Below, one piece after another: positions 1-7,255 of a stretch of 34,228 bases of DNA. Source of the DNA: CAYJIL01 sp964370235 (lineage in GTDB: Bacteria; Bacteroidota; Bacteroidia; Bacteroidales; Rikenellaceae). The notes under the pieces were generated by a model, which made no database searches, was not told the DNA's origin, and saw nothing but the letters and a program-made list of their open reading frames with translations. The translations under genes and the position numbers were made by a program. Numbering within the stretch: the first letter of the stretch is position 1; the number at the start of each line of letters is the position of its first letter. The stretch spans positions 1 to 34,228 of the forward strand of contig CAYJIL010000014.1 of NCBI GenBank assembly GCA_964370235.1, in the 5' to 3' direction.

Positions 1-40
1 AAAAAAAGCAATCGATTACTAGTAATCGATTGCTTTTTTT
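1..40. terminator. Bidirectional intrinsic terminator, perfect palindrome
   Basis: The first 40 bases are a perfect inverted repeat: seven A, a 13-base arm ending ATTACT, its exact complement, then seven T. Each transcription direction gives a stable stem followed by a U-tract. It lies 15 bp beyond the stop of the minus-strand receptor gene and probably ends that operon; it may also end a gene converging from the left, outside the window. Confidence 0.85.
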
Positions 41-55
41 GTTGCGAACACTTCG

Positions 56-1972
56 CTAAAACGAGAGTGTGGCACCCAAAGAGTATGACCTAAGTGGCAT
101 AGGGTAATAATCTACCGATTCGTAGTACTCATCGAATAGGTTATTAACTCTTAGGCGTGGTGTTACCTCAAATCGCCCTTTGGTTTTAATTTTGTAATTT
201 AGCTCAACATCGTTAATAATATAACCTTCTGTCGAGTAGCTATTATCGGGCGTTGTGTAACGCTGCGATGTATAATATGCCGTATATGACCAGCTTATCC
301 CCCGCCAATCTCCGCTATAACGGACATTAAACTTATGCTTGGGGATGTAGGGTAGCTGTTTACCCACGCTTGAATCATCAATGCTAGATGGCTCACGATT
401 TTGGGACGAAGCATAGGTGTAGTTGGCTCTTATTCGATGGCGATAACTGCCAGTCTTAAAGTCGGCCTCGCCCATTAGCTCGACACCCTGCGAAACCACT
501 CGTTTCATATTCACTGGTGCCCAATAGTAGCTCGATGTTGGCAACCACACAATCCATTCGTTAATATTCATAATGTAGTATGTTGCATCGAACCTAAGCC
601 TTGTTTTGCCTACAACTGCCTTTGACGACAATGTAAGATCATAGGAAATACCTTCCTCGGGCTTTAGATCGGGATTACCTCCCGGTACCCAATATAAATC
701 GTTAAGGCTTGGGTAACGGCGGTTATATGATAGCGATTGGCTAAGGCTTAGCTTGTCTTTTACTAGTGGGGTTTCCATTCCTAGCGAGAACATTCCACCC
801 AAATCGTTATCAATCATTGTTAACGACCCCTCGGCTGTTGCCTTAAACTTATGCGATGGCTTATATAGTGCATATGCATTCAAAAGAGCTTCGCCTCGTG
901 TCACACTACCATTTGAATAGCTTTGCGACGAAGCAGCATCGAATGTGTATGATGCAATACCACCTAGTGTTAGTTTGGGGTCTATGTCATACTGATAACG
1001 CCCCTTTACAACTGCACGGTGCGAATGGTTACCTCTAGTTGTAATGTCGTCACTAGTTTCAAAATAACTAGTGTAATCCATGTTGCTATATATGTAGCCC
1101 CCTACAACCTCCCAATAGTGGTTGCCATAGCTCTTATCAAAGCGTAGTGCATACTTGAGCGAGGCATCCTCTTCGCTCTCGTGCTTAACAGAATTTAGCG
1201 TTATGGGCTGTGGTAGTTCTCTCTCGCCCATTGTTAACCACAGGTTCGAAGATAGCGTTCCGCCCCACACCTTAAAGTAGCTCTCTTGCATGATTGCGCC
1301 ATTTTGGTAGGCACTATCCTCTCGACGCTCGCTGCGTGGAGTCACGCTAAATATTTTGTTAATATATCTAAAGTCGTTGTCGGAGCGAGTATAAAACAAT
1401 CTCAAACGGTGCATCGAACGCTCTTTTTCGATTGTGGCCGAAATAGCTGCCGTGTATGTATCATATGAACCACCCTCGATAAATGCTTTGACAGGATGCT
1501 CGCCACCCCACTCTGGAGCATTAGAAAGATAGATAGAGCCACCCAATGCACCACTACCCGATGATGTTCCTCCGCTACCATGACGCATGGCTACACCATC
1601 GACAAAGAAAACCGGAATTTTTGAGAAGTCGAAACTTCCGCTCATAGACGGGTTGATGTTGATACCGTTCCAGTTAACTGCCGTGTGCGAGGAGTTAGTT
1701 CCCCTAAACGAAGATGTAGCTAAGGCTCCTTGACCATAACTCTTGATGTAGACTCCCGAGTTTTCACTCAAAAGCTCAGATAGAGACAAGCTCTTTGAAG
1801 CCTCCATAATCGAAGGTTCCAAAGAGCTTATTCTGCTGCCTACTGCGCTCACACCCAGTGTTGGATCTGAGATTATGTCTACATCATAAACCTCTATCAC
1901 CAATTCGTCACTTTGTGCACAAAGCGATAAATTAGCTACTAGAAGTATAATTAGTAGTGCTAATTTACGCAT
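56..1972 (-). CDS. btuB: BtuB-like TonB-dependent vitamin B12 outer-membrane receptor
   Basis: This 638-residue protein has an N-terminal signal peptide (about residues 1-20), a plug domain (about 45-155, with the SFRGTNSS and GSGALGG regions typical of plugs) and a long beta-barrel ending in Phe (GATLSF), as usual for outer-membrane barrels. It lacks the carboxypeptidase-like N-terminal extension of SusC-type receptors, so its size is close to classical BtuB. It starts 2 bp after the stop of the BtuG-like lipoprotein gene, and that operon is preceded by a cobalamin riboswitch. The substrate is therefore inferred to be cobalamin or a related corrinoid, imported with TonB-ExbBD energy. Receptor family is clear; substrate rests on the riboswitch and partner gene. 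Confidence 0.85.
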   Translation of the reverse strand: MRKLALLIILLVANLSLCAQSDELVIEVYDVDIISDPTLGVSAVGSRISSLEPSIMEASKSLSLSELLSENSGVYIKSYGQGALATSSFRGTNSSHTAVNWNGININPSMSGSFDFSKIPVFFVDGVAMRHGSGGTSSGSGALGGSIYLSNAPEWGGEHPVKAFIEGGSYDTYTAAISATIEKERSMHRLRLFYTRSDNDFRYINKIFSVTPRSERREDSAYQNGAIMQESYFKVWGGTLSSNLWLTMGERELPQPITLNSVKHESEEDASLKYALRFDKSYGNHYWEVVGGYIYSNMDYTSYFETSDDITTRGNHSHRAVVKGRYQYDIDPKLTLGGIASYTFDAASSQSYSNGSVTRGEALLNAYALYKPSHKFKATAEGSLTMIDNDLGGMFSLGMETPLVKDKLSLSQSLSYNRRYPSLNDLYWVPGGNPDLKPEEGISYDLTLSSKAVVGKTRLRFDATYYIMNINEWIVWLPTSSYYWAPVNMKRVVSQGVELMGEADFKTGSYRHRIRANYTYASSQNREPSSIDDSSVGKQLPYIPKHKFNVRYSGDWRGISWSYTAYYTSQRYTTPDNSYSTEGYIINDVELNYKIKTKGRFEVTPRLRVNNLFDEYYESVDYYPMPLRSYSLGATLSF

Positions 1973-1974
1973 GA

Positions 1975-3045
1975 CTAGTATCTAAATATCATAAAGTTTG
2001 GTAGTACACCCACTTCGTAAGTTTCTAGCTCAGCACCATTATAGATGTTAAGAACTACCATTTTGCCGCTTTGTGTATAATCTACTGCGTCTGCAATCCA
2101 AAGGTTGCCATCTGGCGAAATAGCCATATTGTATAGCGTTTGAACAACATCGTTTCTTACAGTATATGATGGCTCACCAATATTTGAAGAAGTTGATGTA
2201 TCAAACATATAGATGTTGTGCATACCAGCAACTGTCGCACTAAAGACGATTGCTGTACCATTACCCGAGATAGTACATCTACTCGTCCATCGATTATCAA
2301 TTACCTCTTGTGGAAGAGCTAGGCTCTTTACGATTGTGTTTGTATATATGTCGATACACACAAACTCGGTACCCGTCATAGCCCAAAAGCGTTTTTGGTG
2401 GTCTGCCATAAGTGGTGTAGCAGTCATACCCACGGTTGGAATCTCGGTAATAATGCTTTTGCTTTGTGAGTCCATTACCATAATAGCATCATAGTTCCAT
2501 CTATCTTCTGCTGGTACTGGAGTATATTTTGCAATATAATTGTGTGTCGAAGATGCAATCATGCGACCAGTTCCTGCACCTACGTCAACAGTACCTATAA
2601 TCTCGTGCGACACTACATCAATCAAGGTCATTTGATTTGTGTATAGGTTTGAAACGATAGCCTCACTACCGCTCAAGAATTGCACATACTGAGGAGCCGA
2701 AAACTCGCCCTTCTCCGATGATATTGTTTCTACTTGCTTGAAAGTGCTGTAATCTAGTACCTCGATTTTGTTTGAGCCACTCACTGGAACATAAAAGTTA
2801 TCGCCCATAACAGCGATAGACTGACCAACATCACCCAAAGGTCTTTGGTTGTATGTTTCGAATAGCTTATTACTAACCTCGCCTTTGTAGTTAATAGTAG
2901 AAATATCACTATTACCCTTTTGGAAATTACCCTCGTTTAGAATATAAACATAAGGATCTGTTGGATCTGTAGTTGGAATGTCTATCTCTTCGTTACATGA
3001 GAATAGTGCCAAAGACATAGCACAAAGTGTTAAAAGCTTTTTCAT
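1975..3045 (-). CDS. btuG: BtuG-like surface lipoprotein, beta-propeller (YncE/DUF5074 type)
   Basis: The 356-residue product begins MKKLLTLC and has a lipobox LFSC, with lipidated Cys17 followed by Asn-Glu-Glu, which resembles the acidic lipoprotein export signal of Bacteroidetes. The rest shows repeated beta-propeller blades of the YncE type (such as ISPDGNLWIAD near the C-terminus). An in-frame start 28 codons upstream exists, but it would bury the signal peptide, so the start at 3045 is chosen. In Bacteroides, BtuG is a surface propeller lipoprotein that binds B12 very tightly and sits on BtuB. The position between a cobalamin riboswitch and a BtuB-like receptor supports the same role. 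A generic surface-binding propeller is the alternative. Confidence 0.75.
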   Translation of the reverse strand: MKKLLTLCAMSLALFSCNEEIDIPTTDPTDPYVYILNEGNFQKGNSDISTINYKGEVSNKLFETYNQRPLGDVGQSIAVMGDNFYVPVSGSNKIEVLDYSTFKQVETISSEKGEFSAPQYVQFLSGSEAIVSNLYTNQMTLIDVVSHEIIGTVDVGAGTGRMIASSTHNYIAKYTPVPAEDRWNYDAIMVMDSQSKSIITEIPTVGMTATPLMADHQKRFWAMTGTEFVCIDIYTNTIVKSLALPQEVIDNRWTSRCTISGNGTAIVFSATVAGMHNIYMFDTSTSSNIGEPSYTVRNDVVQTLYNMAISPDGNLWIADAVDYTQSGKMVVLNIYNGAELETYEVGVLPNFMIFRY

Positions 3046-3144
3046 TTTAAAAAAAAATTTAAGCTCAAGATCATGCAATATGATAGCACAAAAAAAAGGA
3101 AGTACTACCTTTGCCTTCACCCGAAGCATTGTTAGTTTAAAGGT

Positions 3145-3315
3145 AAATAGGAGCGGTCTTCTGGCTCACTTCATATCTTGGTGCACCTTCCCACCCAATT
3201 TTGGACAGTGGCACTATTACACTAGATTATAGAAGATTACAGCTGCGGGTACAGCTCCGCCAATTTCATGCGGATTCCCTCATTTTGCCTAAGGACAAAA
3301 CTTTCTCCTAAGTAT
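3145..3315 (-). ncRNA. Cobalamin riboswitch
   Basis: Read on the minus strand, the leader holds the conserved cobalamin aptamer signatures in order: GGGAATCCGCATGAAAT, then GGCGGAGCTGTACCCGC, then AGCTGTAATC (all within about 3238-3280), and a B12-box-like GAGCCAGAAGACCGCTC at 3151-3167. About 100 nt separate the B12 box from the start codon of the lipoprotein gene. That part contains a weak hairpin (GAAG/CTTC around 3100-3120) followed by eight U (3097-3090), a possible transcription-terminating expression platform, and an ATCAT/ATGAT hairpin near 3070-3084. High cobalamin would be expected to switch the uptake operon off. The aptamer call is strong; the off mechanism is inferred. Confidence 0.9.
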
Positions 3316-3319
3316 GGCG

Positions 3320-3327
3320 CAAAGATA
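3320..3327 (-). promoter_or_regulatory. Promoter -7 box for the B12 uptake operon
   Basis: The minus strand reads TATCTTTG here, matching the Bacteroidetes -7 consensus TAnnTTTG. It lies directly upstream of the riboswitch, giving a leader of roughly 270 nt. No convincing -33 TTTG was seen. Confidence 0.6.
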
Positions 3328-3399
3328 ATCAAAAAAACGAACACCCCACCCCACAGCCATAAATATCGATACTAAATTTAGTGTATGAATTATTTTTCC

Positions 3400-3407
3400 T
3401 ACCTTTG
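3400..3407 (+). promoter_or_regulatory. Promoter -7 box for purT
   Basis: TACCTTTG matches TAnnTTTG and lies 29 bp before the purT start codon. The leader would be short. No purine riboswitch-like sequence is visible. Confidence 0.55.
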
Positions 3408-3436
3408 TTGGATAGGAAATATAAAATTTGTTAGAT

Positions 3437-4627
3437 ATGGTAAAGATAGGAACAACGCTCTCACCCGTTGCTACAAAGGTGGTTTTATGTGGTAGTGGTG
3501 AGCTAGGGAAAGAGGTTGCACTAGAGCTACAACGCTATGGTGTTGAGGTAGTAGCGCTCGACAAATATGCCAATGCACCAGCTATGCAGGTTGCACACCG
3601 TTCATATATTGTCTCGATGCTTGATGGCAAGCGACTAAGAGAGATTATCGAGGCCGAAAAGCCCGATTACATAATCCCCGAAATTGAGGCTATTGCTACC
3701 GATACGCTAGTAGAGCTAGAGAGCGAGGGTTATACTGTAATTCCTACTGCTAAGGCAACTAAACTGACGATGAACCGTGAGGGTATTCGCCGATTAGCAG
3801 CCGAAGATTTATCACTTCCAACATCGACATACCGCTTTGCTTCGACTCGTGAGGAGTTTGATGTAGCCATTGCCGAGATTGGTTTGCCATGTGTGGTTAA
3901 GCCTGTAATGAGCTCGTCGGGTCATGGGCAATCGCTTGTGCGCAAGAGCGAAGATATCGACCACGCTTGGAACTACTCTCAAGAGGGTGGTCGTGCTGGT
4001 GCTGGCCGTGTGATTGTCGAGGGGTTTGTAGATTTCGACTATGAGATAACACTACTAACGGTTCGCCATAGCGCAGGTACTTCGTTCCTTGAGCCTATTG
4101 GTCACCTACAAAAAGATGGCGACTATCGTGAGTCGTGGCAGCCACAAGCCATGAGCCCTGCTGCACTAGAGGGTGCTCGTGATATTGCACAAAAGGTAAC
4201 CGATGCACTTGGAGGTAGAGGTATTTTTGGTGTCGAGCTATTTATCAAAGGCGACAAGGCTATCTTTAGCGAAGTATCACCTCGCCCACACGACACGGGT
4301 ATGGTGACAATGATTTCACAAGATCAATCACAGTTTGCACTGCACGCAAGAGCGATACTTGGTCTACCAATCCCAAATATCGAGTTTCATGGCGCTTCGG
4401 CATCTCGTGCCATAGTGGTAGAGGGCGATAGCGACAAGGTAGTATTCTCGGGGCTAGACAAAGTACTTTCGCAACCAAATACTCAAATGCGTATTTTTGG
4501 TAAGCCCGAAGTATCGGGACACCGCCGCATGGCAGTTCTGCTTGCAAGAGGCAATGATGTTGCCGATGCACGCTCAAAAACTGGAGTTATGGAAAATGAG
4601 CTAGGTGTTGAGGTATTGCCACGATAA
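3437..4627 (+). CDS. purT: Formate-dependent phosphoribosylglycinamide formyltransferase 2 (PurT)
   Basis: PurT makes formyl-GAR from GAR, formate and ATP in purine synthesis, without folate. The 396-residue protein matches the ATP-grasp PurT family along its length: a nucleotide-binding start LCGSGELGKEVA, PEIEAIATDTLVELE, the signature TKLTMNREGIRRLAAE, KPVMSSSGHGQS in the ATP-grasp domain, GDYRESWQPQ and the metal-binding stretch FSEVSPRPHDTGM. A TTG codon three codons upstream could also open the frame, but ATG at 3437 fits the family start and lies behind a TAGGAAAT stretch. The last 76 bp are repeated at 5956-6031 as part of the downstream tandem duplication; the gene itself is intact. 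Confidence 0.95.
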   Translation: MVKIGTTLSPVATKVVLCGSGELGKEVALELQRYGVEVVALDKYANAPAMQVAHRSYIVSMLDGKRLREIIEAEKPDYIIPEIEAIATDTLVELESEGYTVIPTAKATKLTMNREGIRRLAAEDLSLPTSTYRFASTREEFDVAIAEIGLPCVVKPVMSSSGHGQSLVRKSEDIDHAWNYSQEGGRAGAGRVIVEGFVDFDYEITLLTVRHSAGTSFLEPIGHLQKDGDYRESWQPQAMSPAALEGARDIAQKVTDALGGRGIFGVELFIKGDKAIFSEVSPRPHDTGMVTMISQDQSQFALHARAILGLPIPNIEFHGASASRAIVVEGDSDKVVFSGLDKVLSQPNTQMRIFGKPEVSGHRRMAVLLARGNDVADARSKTGVMENELGVEVLPR

Positions 4628-4644
4628 CTCATACAGATGATAAT

Positions 4645-4686
4645 AAAAAATGGTTGCACCCAACAAAAGGTGCAACCATTTTTTTA
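4645..4686. terminator. Bidirectional terminator between purT and nagX copy 1
   Basis: Arms TGGTTGCACC (4651-4660) and GGTGCAACCA (4669-4678) are perfectly complementary and flanked by A-tract and T-tract on either side. It serves convergent purT (plus) and the nagX-like gene (minus), whose stop codon overlaps the T-run. Confidence 0.85.
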
Positions 4687-5757
4687 TAGCTTTATATATA
4701 TCTTTTTGCGGTATAGAGGATATACCATTAAGTAGACTATAACAACAAAGAGCACGCCCCACAGCAATGTTATCATCTCTTGTGGCAAAACTCCATCGAG
4801 TGCCCAGTCAAAAGTTTGTGCAATACTCATGTCATTATACACATTAACTTTGTAGAGAGCAGGAGCAATTAAAATATGTAGAGCATAGGCAAAAATGGTG
4901 TTTGTGCCAAATACCATTGCTGGTTGAAAAATCTTTTTCCACTTTAAAATATCGCTAAAGATATATAGCACTGCCCAACATACCATCGCAAGACCAGCAG
5001 TCACTAGTACAAAGCTACTACTCCATAACATCTTGTTAATAGGTATGATACTATGTAAATTTAAACCTATCACAGTAGCAGAACCAATACCACAAATTGC
5101 TGTTGTAGATAGCCTGTGCCATACGCCTTGTGATGGAGTAGTCATCAAAATAGCCGCAATATAACCCAATAGCATAGATGCCGTAGCCGATATTGTACCA
5201 AACAAGCCCTCGGGATCGAACGCAATGCCTATATTATACATATTTGCCTCGCCTATTATTGCAAGGTCGACCATGCGAGCAAAGCTACCTTCGGCTGTTA
5301 AATCGCCCAAACCAAGAGTCATACAAGCATACAATACCAAAAGAGAGTAGGCGGTAACAGCAATTAGCCATTGTTTTTTTAGCGCAATTACAATCAAACC
5401 ACCCAACACATAGGCAAGAGCAATGCGCTGCAAGACGCCCATTATTCGCAAGCCCTCGAACTCGAAACCCGACGAGTATAAGTTAAGGAATAGGCCTACT
5501 CCAAAGATTTTGGCACCTCTAATTATTAACTTTTTAACAAGTGCCTTATCATCGGTTGATCGTTGATATACCATCCTAAACGATGCACCAACAATAAAAA
5601 TAAAGAATGGGAACACCAAGTCGGTTAGAGTTAAACCATCCCAACTAACGTGTCTCAGCTGTGGGTAGGCATCGCCAATGTATTGATTATTTACTAGGAT
5701 CATTAGGGCAACTGTAAGCCCTCGAAAAATGTCTAAAGAAAGTAGCCTCTCTCTCAT
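4684..5757 (-). CDS. nagX: NagX-like membrane N-acetyltransferase family protein (DUF5009/HGSNAT-like), copy 1
   Basis: The 357-residue protein begins RLLSLDIFRGLTVALMILVN, the hallmark of the NagX/HGSNAT-like membrane acyltransferase family, and carries roughly ten hydrophobic segments. Relatives acetylate glucosamine residues across a membrane or are linked to N-acetylglucosamine use. The neighbouring GH20 beta-hexosaminidase would release amino sugars, which fits a role in hexosamine metabolism, but the exact reaction is not shown by the sequence. It has its own promoter (5786-5793) and ends in a terminator. It is identical to the second copy 1404 bp away, so dosage may be doubled. Here the upstream neighbour is only a 3' fragment of the GH20 gene. 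Confidence 0.75.
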   Translation of the reverse strand: MRERLLSLDIFRGLTVALMILVNNQYIGDAYPQLRHVSWDGLTLTDLVFPFFIFIVGASFRMVYQRSTDDKALVKKLIIRGAKIFGVGLFLNLYSSGFEFEGLRIMGVLQRIALAYVLGGLIVIALKKQWLIAVTAYSLLVLYACMTLGLGDLTAEGSFARMVDLAIIGEANMYNIGIAFDPEGLFGTISATASMLLGYIAAILMTTPSQGVWHRLSTTAICGIGSATVIGLNLHSIIPINKMLWSSSFVLVTAGLAMVCWAVLYIFSDILKWKKIFQPAMVFGTNTIFAYALHILIAPALYKVNVYNDMSIAQTFDWALDGVLPQEMITLLWGVLFVVIVYLMVYPLYRKKIYIKL

Positions 5758-5785
5758 ATTATTTAAATTTGTAGGGTTATAATTA

Positions 5786-5793
5786 CAAAGATA
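5786..5793 (-). promoter_or_regulatory. Promoter -7 box for nagX copy 1
   Basis: The minus strand reads TATCTTTG (TAnnTTTG consensus) just downstream of the terminator hairpin. It is duplicated with the gene, so copy 1 should be transcribed independently. Confidence 0.6.
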
Positions 5794-5795
5794 AC

Positions 5796-5834
5796 AAAAA
5801 AAGGGTTACCAGACAATCGTCCGATAACCCTTTT
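5796..5834 (-). terminator. Duplicated GH20 terminator (unit 1 copy)
   Basis: Same 12-bp stem with GATT loop as at 7207-7234, followed on the minus strand by seven U. In this copy it lies beyond only the GH20 3' fragment. Confidence 0.8.
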
Positions 5835-5851
5835 ATTATGTAGATTATTAT

Positions 5852-5968
5852 CTATTTTACGTAGAATAGATCTTTACCTGTTACGGCACGTGCTTTCTCA
5901 TCGCCCTCTTTGCGAATCATAACTGCACCATCGTCCCAGTTCGAAGGCCATCCACCAATGATGTTGCC
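5852..5968 (-). pseudogene. 3' fragment of the GH20 beta-hexosaminidase gene left by duplication
   Basis: This is an exact copy of the last 117 bp of the GH20 gene (7256-7372), including its stop codon, joined at the 13-mer to a purT fragment. It has no start and no signal peptide and is a by-product of the tandem duplication. Confidence 0.9.
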
Positions 5969-6031
5969 GATGCACGCTCAAAAACTGGAGTTATGGAAAA
6001 TGAGCTAGGTGTTGAGGTATTGCCACGATAA
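5956..6031 (+). pseudogene. 3' fragment of purT left by duplication
   Basis: This copies the last 76 bp of purT (4552-4627) with its stop codon. The fragment lacks the catalytic domains and simply marks the start of the second duplication unit. Confidence 0.9.
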
Positions 6032-6048
6032 CTCATACAGATGATAAT

Positions 6049-6090
6049 AAAAAATGGTTGCACCCAACAAAAGGTGCAACCATTTTTTTA
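6049..6090. terminator. Bidirectional terminator, duplicated copy
   Basis: Exact copy of the 4645-4686 hairpin, shifted by 1404 bp, ending the second nagX-like gene. Confidence 0.85.
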
Positions 6091-7161
6091 TAGCTTTATA
6101 TATATCTTTTTGCGGTATAGAGGATATACCATTAAGTAGACTATAACAACAAAGAGCACGCCCCACAGCAATGTTATCATCTCTTGTGGCAAAACTCCAT
6201 CGAGTGCCCAGTCAAAAGTTTGTGCAATACTCATGTCATTATACACATTAACTTTGTAGAGAGCAGGAGCAATTAAAATATGTAGAGCATAGGCAAAAAT
6301 GGTGTTTGTGCCAAATACCATTGCTGGTTGAAAAATCTTTTTCCACTTTAAAATATCGCTAAAGATATATAGCACTGCCCAACATACCATCGCAAGACCA
6401 GCAGTCACTAGTACAAAGCTACTACTCCATAACATCTTGTTAATAGGTATGATACTATGTAAATTTAAACCTATCACAGTAGCAGAACCAATACCACAAA
6501 TTGCTGTTGTAGATAGCCTGTGCCATACGCCTTGTGATGGAGTAGTCATCAAAATAGCCGCAATATAACCCAATAGCATAGATGCCGTAGCCGATATTGT
6601 ACCAAACAAGCCCTCGGGATCGAACGCAATGCCTATATTATACATATTTGCCTCGCCTATTATTGCAAGGTCGACCATGCGAGCAAAGCTACCTTCGGCT
6701 GTTAAATCGCCCAAACCAAGAGTCATACAAGCATACAATACCAAAAGAGAGTAGGCGGTAACAGCAATTAGCCATTGTTTTTTTAGCGCAATTACAATCA
6801 AACCACCCAACACATAGGCAAGAGCAATGCGCTGCAAGACGCCCATTATTCGCAAGCCCTCGAACTCGAAACCCGACGAGTATAAGTTAAGGAATAGGCC
6901 TACTCCAAAGATTTTGGCACCTCTAATTATTAACTTTTTAACAAGTGCCTTATCATCGGTTGATCGTTGATATACCATCCTAAACGATGCACCAACAATA
7001 AAAATAAAGAATGGGAACACCAAGTCGGTTAGAGTTAAACCATCCCAACTAACGTGTCTCAGCTGTGGGTAGGCATCGCCAATGTATTGATTATTTACTA
7101 GGATCATTAGGGCAACTGTAAGCCCTCGAAAAATGTCTAAAGAAAGTAGCCTCTCTCTCAT
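6088..7161 (-). CDS. nagX: NagX-like membrane N-acetyltransferase family protein, copy 2
   Basis: This 357-residue protein is identical to the product of 4684-5757. By position it is the ancestral arrangement: it follows the complete GH20 gene on the same strand, 94 bp downstream, separated by a terminator (7207-7234) and its own TAnnTTTG promoter (7190-7197). The start codon and first residues RERLLSLDIFRG match the family. The link with beta-hexosaminidase suggests processing of released N-acetylhexosamine or glucosamine, but the donor and acceptor are unknown. With identical copies, expression of the two cannot be separated by sequence. Confidence 0.75.
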   Translation of the reverse strand: MRERLLSLDIFRGLTVALMILVNNQYIGDAYPQLRHVSWDGLTLTDLVFPFFIFIVGASFRMVYQRSTDDKALVKKLIIRGAKIFGVGLFLNLYSSGFEFEGLRIMGVLQRIALAYVLGGLIVIALKKQWLIAVTAYSLLVLYACMTLGLGDLTAEGSFARMVDLAIIGEANMYNIGIAFDPEGLFGTISATASMLLGYIAAILMTTPSQGVWHRLSTTAICGIGSATVIGLNLHSIIPINKMLWSSSFVLVTAGLAMVCWAVLYIFSDILKWKKIFQPAMVFGTNTIFAYALHILIAPALYKVNVYNDMSIAQTFDWALDGVLPQEMITLLWGVLFVVIVYLMVYPLYRKKIYIKL

Positions 7162-7189
7162 ATTATTTAAATTTGTAGGGTTATAATTA

Positions 7190-7197
7190 CAAAGATA
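7190..7197 (-). promoter_or_regulatory. Promoter -7 box for nagX copy 2
   Basis: Minus strand TATCTTTG, matching TAnnTTTG, immediately after the U-tract of the GH20 terminator, 29 bp before the start codon. Confidence 0.6.
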
Positions 7198-7199
7198 AC

Positions 7200-7238
7200 A
7201 AAAAAAGGGTTACCAGACAATCGTCCGATAACCCTTTT
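7200..7238 (-). terminator. Intrinsic terminator of the GH20 gene
   Basis: On the minus strand the hairpin at 7234-7207 has a 12-bp stem, starting GGGTTA and ending TAACCC, with a GATT tetraloop and two G:U pairs. Seven U follow. It lies 18-49 bp beyond the GH20 stop codon. Confidence 0.85.
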
Positions 7239-7255
7239 ATTATGTAGATTATTAT

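Noticed and set aside
3046..3129. N-terminal extension of the BtuG-like lipoprotein from an upstream start
   Set aside because: It would add 28 residues before a good lipoprotein signal peptide and would overlap the riboswitch expression platform.
4684..7161. Two diverged nagX paralogues
   Set aside because: The proteins and surrounding bases match exactly at a constant 1404-bp offset, so this is a recent tandem duplication rather than paralogue divergence.
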